DNA of 6,392 bases from Caulobacteraceae bacterium (GCA_947479185.1 CANJYY010000161.1:1-6392); one strand, 5' to 3'. Shown: positions 1-5,699, counted from the first letter of the stretch. The notes: generated by a model not told the origin, from the letters alone. A program made the numbers and translations.

Positions 1-1
1 G

Positions 2-772
2 GCGCGCTGCGCGCCGGACGCGGCGGCCGACGCCCTTCCAGAGATCGCCGCGGACCGGCCGGGCAAGCGGCGCACCCTGGCGACGGTCATGGTCTGGCTG
101 ATCCTCTGGCTCTCGCCCCTGGTTGTCAGCGCCCGGCTGCTCGGCGCGGATCACTGGCTGACGAAGGTCGGCGCGGTGTTCGCGACCCTGGCCGCGACCA
201 GTTTCGGCGGGGCCTACGCCCTGCTGGCCTGGCTGCAGCAGCAGGCGGTCGACGCCCAGGGCTGGCTGACCACGGCCCAGATGGTCGACGGACTCGGCCT
301 GGCCGAGACGACGCCGGGGCCGCTGGTGCTGGTCAACACCTTCGTCGGCTTCATGGCCGGCTGGAACGCCACCGGCGGCGCGGCGGGCTGGGCGGCGCTC
401 GGGTTCCTGATGGCCCTGTGGCAGACCTTCGTCCCGTCCTTCCTGTTCATCTTCGCCGGCGCGCCCTGGTCGGAGACCCTGCGCCGCAGCCGGTTGGCGC
501 GTGGGGCGCTGGGCGCGGTCATGGCGGCGGTGCTCGGCGTGATCGCCAGCCTGGCGCTGTGGTTCGCTATCCATGTGCTGTTCGCGGGCAGCACGGCGTA
601 TCTTTGGCCCTGGGGCGGCAAGGTCTGGCTGCCGGACCCGACCAGCCTCGACTGGATCACGGCGGCCCTCGCCGTGGCGGCGGGCGTCGCCCTGATCCGA
701 TTAAAGGCCAATGTGGTGCTGGTGATCTTCGGCTGCGCGGCGGCCGGGCTGCTGCGGTGGGCAGTGGGGTAG
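2..772 (+). CDS. chrA: ChrA-type chromate efflux transporter, C-terminal part (5' end outside the window)
   Basis: This is an inner-membrane protein of the chromate ion transporter (CHR) family, which exports chromate and lowers its toxicity. The reading frame is open to the left edge, so the ATG at 89 is probably internal; 256 residues are visible. Long family members have about 400 residues in two homologous CHR halves. The visible part starts with a hydrophilic, arginine-rich linker and then holds the second half. Family hallmarks are the SFGGAYALLAW segment at about residues 67-77 and LGLAETTPGPLVLV at about 98-111, followed by FVGFMAGW. Several hydrophobic helices follow, ending in a short RWAVG tail. 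The product name is a family assignment; substrate specificity cannot be read from sequence. The gene converges on the holdfast operon, and a long inverted repeat lies downstream. Nothing looks broken in the visible part. Confidence 0.88.
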   Translation, partial: ARCAPDAAADALPEIAADRPGKRRTLATVMVWLILWLSPLVVSARLLGADHWLTKVGAVFATLAATSFGGAYALLAWLQQQAVDAQGWLTTAQMVDGLGLAETTPGPLVLVNTFVGFMAGWNATGGAAGWAALGFLMALWQTFVPSFLFIFAGAPWSETLRRSRLARGALGAVMAAVLGVIASLALWFAIHVLFAGSTAYLWPWGGKVWLPDPTSLDWITAALAVAAGVALIRLKANVVLVIFGCAAAGLLRWAVG

Positions 773-851
773 GGGGCGCTTCTCTCCACTTCCTGCTGGA
801 AGGGCTCGACGCGGCGGCCCGGCCACCGCGCAGCTGCGTCCCAAATTTTCC

Positions 852-976
852 CCGTCATCCTCGGGCTTGTCCCGAGGACCCATGCACAACGACCTTCATC
901 GTCCACGCGGCGATGTCGGAGGCCGCCCGATCGCCCGGGCGTTCATGGATCCTCGGGACAAGCCCAAGGATGACGG
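852..976. repeat. Long inverted repeat made of two copies of an interspersed palindromic element
   Basis: A 33-base arm at 852-884 is repeated in reverse complement at 944-976 with 31 of 33 positions matching, separated by 59 bases. Each arm is itself a small palindrome: CCTCGGG, loop CTTGT, CCCGAGG in the left arm, and the same with one mismatch in the right arm. The core (GTCATCC, TCGGGCTTGTCCCGAGGA, CCATG) resembles a short repeat scattered through intergenic regions of many alphaproteobacteria; that link is from memory. It lies between two convergent genes, where it could form a large RNA hairpin and stop or protect transcripts from both sides. It also creates spurious open frames on both strands. 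Confidence 0.85.
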
Positions 977-1009
977 TGGAGGGGGCGGAGAAACCGTGCG
1001 CGCCTTTGC

Positions 1010-1033
1010 CGACAGGCACTGAAGCGCCTGCCG
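1010..1033 (-). terminator. Weak candidate stem-loop downstream of hfaD
   Basis: On the minus strand, eight bases after the hfaD stop codon, an 8-bp stem containing one G-U pair (1026-1033 with 1010-1017) encloses an 8-base loop. There is no following U-tract, so it is not a classical intrinsic terminator. It may instead protect the mRNA 3' end, or be chance. Confidence 0.25.
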
Positions 1034-1040
1034 TCCGCCC

Positions 1041-2294
1041 CTAGGTCCCGGGCCGCGTGACGTAGAAGCTGGCGTTGTTGCCGACGGCGGTCGAGGTCGA
1101 ATTGATCACCCGGCCGGAGCCGATGGTCGTCGTCGAGGTCGCCCCGACGTCGGCGCTGTTGGTCTGGCGGCTGTCGACGGTCATCGAGCCGTAGCAGGTG
1201 GTGCAGGCGTAGCCGGTCGTGTCGTTGCCGACCGCCGTGGCCCGGGCATAGCCATCATAGCCGTCCGTGCCTTCGAAGCCGGCGATCGCCTCGACGCCGC
1301 CGCCGGTGTTGATCTGCACGTTCTCCAGCACGACCGCCTCACCGGAATTGCCGGCCAGGGTCGAGTTGCCGACCGCGTAGGCCGTCGAGGCGCCTTCACC
1401 GAACTCGTAGGCGGCGCTCTCGGCCTGGGCCCGGACGTAGGACTGGTTGAACTGGGTAGCCGTGAGGTCGAGCAGCACGCCCTCGTTGGTCGAGACGGCG
1501 ACGTTGCCGCTGGCCGTGGCGCTGGTGCTGGCCGTCTGGACGTTGCCGTAGGCGGTGAACTGGCTGGCCTGGGTCAGGGCGGCGGTGTTGCTCTGGTAGA
1601 CGACGGCGCGGGCGGCCGAGGAGTCCGTGCCGACCAGGCTCATGGTGTTGCCCGAGGCGACGCCGGAAACGTCGGCCGTGCCGCTGACATAGCCGATCAC
1701 CGCGCCGCCGTCGGCGAGGACCGAGGCGGCGCTGGTCTGGTTGACCAGCACGCCGGCCGAGCCGTTGGTCAGGCCTAGCGAGACGCTGTTGACCGCCGCG
1801 GTGGTGGCCAGGCCGACATCGCCGGCCTCGGCCGTGTCCGCCTCGAGCATGCCGCTGGCGGTGACCTGCGGGGCCGCGGTGGCGATCTGGGTGTAGACCC
1901 CGACCATCACGCCCTGGGTCGTGCCGGCCTCGACGGCGTTGCCGATGGCGGTGGTGTTGATCTGCGAGCTGTCGCCGAGGCTCCCGGTCGCGTTGACCGT
2001 GGTCGAGGCGATGGCCGAACCGGCCATGGTCTGGTTCGAGGTGATGTTGAGGTCCGCGCCGTCGGTCGCGCCGATCAGGTTGTTGCCCGTCGCATTGGTC
2101 TGGGCCCCGACGCCGTCGGTGACCGAGACGACGTTGATCGTCTGGGTGGCGAAGACGTCGCCCAGCTGGATCTGGTTGTTGAGAACCCCGCTGGGCGGGG
2201 TCTGGGCCTGGCTAGTACCGGCCGCGCAGAGGAGCGCGATCACCGGTGCTGCGGCCATCGTTCCAGCGATCAGGCTGCGCGCGGGTCGTGGCAT
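1041..2294 (-). CDS. hfaD: Holdfast attachment protein HfaD (secreted repeat adhesin-anchor)
   Basis: HfaD is a surface protein that, with HfaA and HfaB, anchors the adhesive holdfast to the cell pole in Caulobacter. The 417-residue product starts with a signal peptide: arginines at 3 and 6, a hydrophobic core at about 13-26, and likely cleavage after SQA (about residue 30). The mature part is rich in Ala, Thr, Ser, Gly, Asn and Val, with almost no lysine. It contains a periodic motif T-A-x-G-N at residues 70, 118, 168 (degenerate AVN), 215, 263, 309, 356 and 405. Each is followed about 18 residues later by Q or Q-x-N. That is a ~48-residue repeat of the kind seen in beta-solenoid or curlin-like proteins. 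The only mature cysteines form a CxxC at 364-367. ATG 2294 is chosen because it precedes a complete signal peptide; it lies 83 bases inside hfaB. Identification rests on gene order and composition. Confidence 0.85.
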   Translation of the reverse strand: MPRPARSLIAGTMAAAPVIALLCAAGTSQAQTPPSGVLNNQIQLGDVFATQTINVVSVTDGVGAQTNATGNNLIGATDGADLNITSNQTMAGSAIASTTVNATGSLGDSSQINTTAIGNAVEAGTTQGVMVGVYTQIATAAPQVTASGMLEADTAEAGDVGLATTAAVNSVSLGLTNGSAGVLVNQTSAASVLADGGAVIGYVSGTADVSGVASGNTMSLVGTDSSAARAVVYQSNTAALTQASQFTAYGNVQTASTSATASGNVAVSTNEGVLLDLTATQFNQSYVRAQAESAAYEFGEGASTAYAVGNSTLAGNSGEAVVLENVQINTGGGVEAIAGFEGTDGYDGYARATAVGNDTTGYACTTCYGSMTVDSRQTNSADVGATSTTTIGSGRVINSTSTAVGNNASFYVTRPGT

Positions 2295-3225
2295 TGTTGG
2301 TTCCCAGGTTGTTGTAGGCCGGCGTGAAGCCGCCCGTGGCGCCTGTGGTGCCGCCCCCCAGCGGATCGGAGGTCATGCAGGCCTGCGGGCCCGGCATGCC
2401 GTAGAGATTGGCCGACATCTCGACGACGGCGCGTTCGACCAGGGCCCGCACGGCCAGCTGGACCGGCTCGAGCGCGCCGGTGCCGGCGGAGATGTCGAAC
2501 ACATTGCCATTGAGGAAGTCGAACAGGCCGATGCCGACTTCGCGGCCGACGATCTGCTTCTGGTAGGAGATGACGTCCACCACCTCGAGGGTGCGGGTGT
2601 TCACCAGCCGGATGTCCATGGCGATGTTCATCACGAACACCCGGGCCTTGAAGCTGCCCTTGGCGCCCTCGGCGTCACGGTCGCCGGCCAGGGCGTCGGC
2701 CCCGGAGGAGCGGATGTTGTAGTTCAGCTCGGTGATGCCGCCGGTGATGTAGAAGTCCGATCCCGCCACCTGGCCGGAGAAGATCTTGCGCGGATCGACC
2801 GGGCCGTCGACGCCGGGCGTCGGGCCGTCGGTGATCAGCTTGTTGTTGGCGTATTTCAGCTCGAGCTCGGACACCGAGGTGTCGAACCGCTCGACCTGCG
2901 GGATGCCGGCCTTGGCCAGGGCCGTCATGGCCATGAGCGAGGCGCCTTGGGTGATCTTGCGACCGGAGCCGTCGGCTTCTTCCTTGCCGGTCAGATCGCT
3001 GATGCGACCGACCGAGATGCGCGGCGCGCGCAGGCTGTACTGCCGGGCGTACTGGGCGATGCAGACCAGGGCGTCGGTGTAGGGCGTCGGGTTGGCGGTC
3101 ACCGGCGCCGTGCCGATGGGCGTCGCATAGAGGCCGTTCGGCCCGGCCACGGGCGTGGCGCAGGCAGACAGGATCAGCGAACTGGCGGAGAGCAGCGCGC
3201 CGATGCGCGCCCCGGCATTGGCCAT
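2212..3225 (-). CDS. hfaB: Holdfast attachment protein HfaB, CsgG-family outer-membrane secretion lipoprotein
   Basis: HfaB is an outer-membrane lipoprotein related to the curli secretion channel CsgG. In Caulobacter it is needed for export and stability of HfaA and HfaD. The ATG at 3225 shares one base with the hfaA stop (TGATG); the preceding TTG would add one residue, but the ATG has a G-rich stretch about 8 bases upstream. The 337-residue product has a lipoprotein signal with lipobox L-S-A-C, acylated Cys22. A CsgG-like domain spans about 68-275: PRISVGRISDLTGK (compare D-x-T-G in CsgG), a GGITELNYN strand near 162, then IRLVNTRTLEVVDVISYQKQ and VGIGLFDFLNG near 206-240. The last ~60 residues are a Gly/Thr/Asn-rich, then Arg-rich, tail not expected in CsgG. 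Its final 27 codons overlap hfaD. It is the middle gene of the operon and translationally coupled to hfaA. Confidence 0.92.
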   Translation of the reverse strand: MANAGARIGALLSASSLILSACATPVAGPNGLYATPIGTAPVTANPTPYTDALVCIAQYARQYSLRAPRISVGRISDLTGKEEADGSGRKITQGASLMAMTALAKAGIPQVERFDTSVSELELKYANNKLITDGPTPGVDGPVDPRKIFSGQVAGSDFYITGGITELNYNIRSSGADALAGDRDAEGAKGSFKARVFVMNIAMDIRLVNTRTLEVVDVISYQKQIVGREVGIGLFDFLNGNVFDISAGTGALEPVQLAVRALVERAVVEMSANLYGMPGPQACMTSDPLGGGTTGATGGFTPAYNNLGTNNATTRAQPDRWNDGRSTGDRAPLRGRY

Positions 3226-3650
3226 CAATTGCCCCCGTTGGTGGTCGTCCCGGCGGTGATGTCGCCGGTGTTGGTCTGCACCGATGTGACGATGACGGTG
3301 TTCCAGCTGCCCTGGGTGATGACGACCAGGTTGTTGCCGATGGCGGTGGAGCTGCCGCCGGAGCCGACGCCCGACCCCGAGGCGAACACGCCGCCGCTGA
3401 TCTGGGAGAAGTTGCTCTGGGTCTCGCCGCTCTGGATCAGGCCGTCGACGATCAGACGATTGCCCGAGGAATCGCGCGTGCCGTACTCGACGCCCCGGTT
3501 CTCCTGGCCAGAGACGCGGCCGTATCCGGCATTGAACGAGGCCGAGTTCGTGCTCATCTGCTGGGCCCCGGCGACTGACGCGCAGGCCAGAACGCCGAGC
3601 ACCGAGGCGGCGCCGACTGCGAAGAGGCCCCTGGAAGAGAACGCCGCCAT
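3225..3650 (-). CDS. hfaA: Holdfast attachment protein HfaA (secreted anchor protein)
   Basis: HfaA is a small surface-anchor protein that holds the holdfast at the pole; the Caulobacter protein forms very stable, amyloid-like multimers. The 141-residue product has a clear signal peptide (R7, hydrophobic 9-26, cleavage likely after AGA at residue 29), leaving about 112 residues. The mature part is Ser/Gly/Asn-rich, without cysteine. It carries two ungapped copies of a G-N-x-L-[IV]-V ... Q ... G unit, starting at residues 63 and 105, with Q 20 residues after G-N. The second (STAIGNNLVV) matches HfaD repeats (STAVGNN). The frame is open upstream to 3725, but that extension would contain the sigma-54 promoter. 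ATG 3650 has GGAG eight bases before it and begins a proper signal peptide, so it is the start. It is the first gene of the operon and its stop overlaps the hfaB ATG. Confidence 0.88.
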   Translation of the reverse strand: MAAFSSRGLFAVGAASVLGVLACASVAGAQQMSTNSASFNAGYGRVSGQENRGVEYGTRDSSGNRLIVDGLIQSGETQSNFSQISGGVFASGSGVGSGGSSTAIGNNLVVITQGSWNTVIVTSVQTNTGDITAGTTTNGGN

Positions 3651-3658
3651 GAAAAAAG

Positions 3659-3662
3659 CTCC
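3659..3662 (-). promoter_or_regulatory. Ribosome binding site of hfaA
   Basis: GGAG on the minus strand sits 8 bases before ATG 3650, separated by CTTTTTTC. It supports the short form of HfaA over the upstream ATG at 3725. Confidence 0.75.
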
Positions 3663-3691
3663 GCGCGGATTAAAGTGCACGCCTGCGCACA

Positions 3692-3708
3692 AGCAATGAA
3701 CGTGCCAA
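3692..3708 (-). promoter_or_regulatory. Sigma-54 (-24/-12) promoter of the hfaABD operon
   Basis: On the minus strand the sequence reads TTGGCACG-TTCA-TTGCT, matching the RpoN consensus YTGGCACG-N4-TTGCW at every defined position, with invariant GG (3706-3705) and GC (3694-3693) spaced by ten bases. The expected transcription start is near 3681, giving a ~30-base leader that holds only the hfaA ribosome binding site. Sigma-54 promoters need an NtrC-type activator bound upstream; in Caulobacter such activators (TacA, FlbD) link sigma-54 to polar development. I see no convincing activator or IHF site, so which one acts here is open. The upstream half of any control region would run into the divergent rhomboid gene. 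Confidence 0.85.
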
Positions 3709-3761
3709 ATCAGGACAGCTTTCATCCTGCGGGCGAACCCTTGGTGATTTGGTTAAGGCGG

Positions 3762-3766
3762 AAGGA
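3762..3766 (+). promoter_or_regulatory. Ribosome binding site selecting the GTG start of the rhomboid gene
   Basis: AAGGA lies 6 bases before GTG 3773. The alternative TTG at 3749 has no comparable purine tract at the right distance, and the next ATG (3827) would still keep all membrane segments. The GTG is therefore preferred. Confidence 0.6.
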
Positions 3767-3772
3767 ATTTGT

Positions 3773-4444
3773 GTGAGTGAGTTCGAGGGCGACACAACCG
3801 GGCCGCAAGCGTCGTCGCGCGAGCCGATGTTCAATGCGCCGGGGATCAGTCTTGCGGTCATCGCCCTGCTCGGGATCGCTTATGGCGTTCAGGTTCTGCT
3901 GCTGACGCCCGATGCCGTGGCGGCGCTCGCTCTGTCACGCCCCGCGCTTGCCGAGGGGCGCTGGTGGACCCTCATCAGTCATGTCTTCCTGCACGCCAAT
4001 CTGGTTCATCTGTTGATGAACGCCGGCGCGGCCCTGGCCTTCGGTCCGGCCGTCGCCCGGCATTTTGGTCCCGGTCCGCGGGCGGCAGGGACCTTTTTGC
4101 TCTTCTTCCTGCTCTGCGGCGTCCTCGGCGGGCTTGGCTATATCGCCCTGCATCCGAATGGCGTGGACCTGGTGGTCGGCGCGTCCGGAGCGATAAGCGG
4201 CCTGTGGGGCGGCGCGGCGCGGCTGCTCGGACGGTGGCGGGGGCTGTGGAAGGTCTGGGAGGGGCCCGTACGCGGCCAGATCGCGGCGGTTGTGATCCTG
4301 AACCTGCTGATCGGCCTGACCGGCCTGGCCGCGAGCGGTTTGCATATCGCCTGGGAGGCGCACATCGCCGGATTCCTCGCCGGCCTGCTGCTGATCGGCC
4401 CCTTCACCCGCCTCGCACGGCCAAGTTACCGCGAAGAGCGTTGA
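3773..4444 (+). CDS. Rhomboid-family intramembrane serine protease
   Basis: Rhomboids cut membrane proteins within or next to their transmembrane helix, using a Ser-His dyad inside the inner membrane. The 223-residue product (GTG start) has about six hydrophobic helices, the minimal bacterial form. Residue numbers follow the GTG start. After a polar N-terminus of ~20 residues, helix 1 is at about 25-44. Helix 2 contains H-x4-H-x3-N (H74, H79, N83), matching the oxyanion His and Asn of GlpG. G-A-S-G with nucleophile S138 begins helix 4, and A-H-I-A-G with H197 lies in helix 6. All catalytic residues are present, so it should be active. It is divergent from hfaA (122 bases between starts) and 61 bases upstream of the CBS gene, possibly cotranscribed with it. 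The substrate is unknown. No clear sigma-70 promoter was found in the divergent gap. Confidence 0.9.
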   Translation: MSEFEGDTTGPQASSREPMFNAPGISLAVIALLGIAYGVQVLLLTPDAVAALALSRPALAEGRWWTLISHVFLHANLVHLLMNAGAALAFGPAVARHFGPGPRAAGTFLLFFLLCGVLGGLGYIALHPNGVDLVVGASGAISGLWGGAARLLGRWRGLWKVWEGPVRGQIAAVVILNLLIGLTGLAASGLHIAWEAHIAGFLAGLLLIGPFTRLARPSYREER

Positions 4445-4479
4445 TTCCCGGCGAGGTTTGGGGGAGCCTGTCGCCAACG

Positions 4480-4490
4480 CGTATATAAAG
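4480..4490 (+). promoter_or_regulatory. AT-rich 11-mer CGTATATAAAG upstream of the CBS gene (copy 1)
   Basis: This 11-base sequence stands out in GC-rich DNA, directly before the ribosome binding site of the CBS gene. An identical copy abuts the start codon of the Rrf2 regulator at 5369-5379. It could be a -10-like element, an operator or an mRNA feature; the sequence alone does not decide. Confidence 0.4.
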
Positions 4491-4491
4491 A

Positions 4492-4499
4492 GGGAGGTG
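4492..4499 (+). promoter_or_regulatory. Strong ribosome binding site selecting the TTG start of the CBS gene
   Basis: GGGAGGTG contains a full GGAGG core (4493-4497) eight bases before TTG 4506. The upstream TTG at 4458 lacks such a site and would place this purine tract inside the coding region. Confidence 0.75.
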
Positions 4500-4505
4500 C
4501 CGGCT

Positions 4506-4934
4506 TTGCTCGTTTCCCAGATCCTCAAGGACAAGGGTGACCTCGTCTTTACCGCCGGACCCGGCGAGACCGTGGGGGCGGTGGCGGCCCTGCTCTATTC
4601 AAGGCGCGTCGGCGCCATGGTGGTGGTGGACGGAGAGTCGGTCGTCGGCATCGTCTCCGAACGCGATATCGTCCGCATGGTCGCGGAGGAGGGGGGCGGG
4701 GCCCTCAATCGGCCGATCAATGTCTGCATGACCCGTGATGTGGTCTTCGCCACCCCGGCCGAGACCGTCGACTCGCTGCTTACCCGCATGACAGACCGGC
4801 GAATCCGCCACCTGCCGGTGATGCGGGACGGCCGTCTGGCCGGGATCATCTCGATCGGCGACCTGGTGAAGCACAAGATCAGCGAGATCGAGGCCGAGGC
4901 GGACGGCCTGAAGGCTTATATCGCCGCCGGCTAG
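4506..4934 (+). CDS. Stand-alone two-CBS-domain protein
   Basis: This small cytoplasmic protein consists almost only of a tandem CBS pair, a module that usually binds adenine nucleotides (AMP, ATP, NAD or similar) and senses energy state. From the TTG start it has 142 residues beginning LVSQILKDKG. CBS1 is at about 12-60, with P-x-E-T near its start, VGAMVVVD and GIVSERD. CBS2 is at about 71-125, with MTRDVVFATPAETV, RHLPV (101-105) and GIISIGDLV. The [ST]-x-x-D motifs at the end of each domain (S51-D54 and S115-D118) are typical ribose/phosphate-contacting positions. A short acidic helix closes the protein. No catalytic domain is attached, so its partner is unknown. It follows the rhomboid gene by 61 bases and its stop codon interlocks with that of the Rrf2 gene on the other strand. 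Confidence 0.88.
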   Translation: MLVSQILKDKGDLVFTAGPGETVGAVAALLYSRRVGAMVVVDGESVVGIVSERDIVRMVAEEGGGALNRPINVCMTRDVVFATPAETVDSLLTRMTDRRIRHLPVMRDGRLAGIISIGDLVKHKISEIEAEADGLKAYIAAG

Positions 4935-5368
4935 ACCGCGGCGGGGATCTCGGCGGCCTCGGCCTTGGCGGCATCCGCCAGGCTGTAGCCTTCAAGTACG
5001 CCGGCCGTGGCGTCGCGGGCGCGCAACAGCGCCTCTCTAAGAGAGCAGCCCTCAAGCGTGGGGCAGTCATCGCATTTGCGGAACGCGGTACGGCTGACAC
5101 AAGGGGCCAGGGCAAGCGGCCCATCGATCACCCGGATGATCTCGGCGAAGGAAATGGCCTCGGGCGCGCGTCCAAGGGAATAGCCACCGAACTTGCCACG
5201 CCGGCTGCGGACGATTCCCCGGCGCGACAGCTCCAGCAGAATGGCCTCGAGGAACTTCCGCGGCGCATCGGCCCGGGTGGCCAGGTCGGCGGCCGTCATC
5301 TGACCGCCATCCTCGCGGGTCAGTTCGACCAGGGCGCGCAGCGCGTATCGGGCCTTGTGCGAGAGCAT
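4931..5368 (-). CDS. Rrf2-family transcriptional regulator with a four-cysteine cluster
   Basis: This is a DNA-binding regulator of the Rrf2 family (relatives: IscR, NsrR, RirA, CymR), many of which carry an Fe-S cluster and sense iron, Fe-S status, nitric oxide or cysteine metabolism. The 145-residue product starts MLSHKARYALRALVEL, the standard family opening. It has a winged helix-turn-helix at about 24-65, with wing motif RGKFGGYSLGR, followed by the FAEIIRVIDGPLALAPC dimer-helix region. Cysteines are at 90, 99, 102 and 108, more than the three evenly spaced ones of IscR, so the cluster type and signal cannot be assigned. ATG 5368 is preceded by GGAG at 5381-5384, a long 12-base spacing. 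No isc, suf or similar target genes are nearby. The C-terminus converges on the CBS gene. Confidence 0.9.
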   Translation of the reverse strand: MLSHKARYALRALVELTREDGGQMTAADLATRADAPRKFLEAILLELSRRGIVRSRRGKFGGYSLGRAPEAISFAEIIRVIDGPLALAPCVSRTAFRKCDDCPTLEGCSLREALLRARDATAGVLEGYSLADAAKAEAAEIPAAV

Positions 5369-5379
5369 CGTATATAAAG
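5369..5379. promoter_or_regulatory. AT-rich 11-mer CGTATATAAAG at the Rrf2 start codon (copy 2)
   Basis: Identical to 4480-4490, but here it lies between the ribosome binding site and ATG of the minus-strand Rrf2 gene, reading CTTTATATACG toward the gene. Rrf2 regulators often repress themselves, so an autoregulatory operator is possible. The core TATATA is palindromic. Confidence 0.4.
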
Positions 5380-5597
5380 TCTCCTGCGCCCGTGTTTGCC
5401 GGGGCGGCCGAGGGTTCGCAAGCGCCTGACGGGATGCCGGCGCGACATTTGTTCAGAAGAGGGGTTGCGAGTCGGCGGCCCCTCCCGATACAAGCCGCGC
5501 TCGCTCGGAGCCGCGGCCCCCCAGCGAACGTCGAAAGCTCCAAAGGCTCTTGATTTTCGCAGGTTTGGTCGCTAGGTTCCGCAGCCTCAATCGACTC
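5380..5597. other. Gap upstream of the Rrf2 gene with no recognised gene
   Basis: This stretch must hold the minus-strand Rrf2 promoter, but I found no convincing -35/-10 pair. Open frames crossing it have no recognisable protein features. A GC-rich imperfect palindrome (CCGCGCTCGCTCGGAGCCGCGG, arms about 5494-5515) and a GACTC methylation-type site at 5593 are visible, without evidence of function. Confidence 0.4.
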
Positions 5598-5641
5598 GGT
5601 GAAGGATACTGAAGAGGGTAGCCCCTCGGCGGCCCTTCACC
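5598..5641. repeat. Nested inverted repeat upstream of the rRNA promoters
   Basis: GGTGAAGG (5598-5605) pairs perfectly with CCTTCACC (5634-5641). Inside it, GAGGG (5614-5618) pairs with CCCTC (5623-5627). It could form a cruciform or a two-part hairpin. There is no U-tract, so a terminator role is uncertain. It marks the left boundary of the rRNA promoter region. Confidence 0.55.
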
Positions 5642-5699
5642 CCGTTTGCGCCCGACAACCGGCCTCGGCCCAGCGTCAGCGGAAAGTGGAAATGGTTGG

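Noticed and set aside
214..1044. Open frames on both strands through the end of chrA and the inverted repeat
   Set aside because: Their peptides come from antisense chrA or from the palindromic repeat, which yields peptides such as VLGTSPRMT; no independent coding evidence.
1921..3699. Long plus-strand open frame (592 codons) antisense to hfaA, hfaB and hfaD
   Set aside because: It lacks a signal or recognisable domain, is rich in GC-driven residues, and lies opposite three well-supported genes; high-GC DNA often leaves such frames open.
3651..3725. N-terminal extension of HfaA starting at ATG 3725
   Set aside because: It would place the sigma-54 promoter inside the coding region and put 25 non-signal residues before a normal signal peptide.
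3749..3760. CtrA site upstream of hfaA (TTAACC on the minus strand)
   Set aside because: Only one half-site; the second TTAA at the required spacing is missing.
4458..4487. Sigma-70 promoter for the CBS gene (TTGGGG, 18 bases, TATATA)
   Set aside because: The -35 is poor and the start would fall on the ribosome binding site; readthrough from the rhomboid gene is as likely.
5069..5543. Second minus-strand frame overlapping the Rrf2 gene
   Set aside because: It is a shifted reading of the Rrf2 gene; only the 145-codon frame encodes the family motifs.
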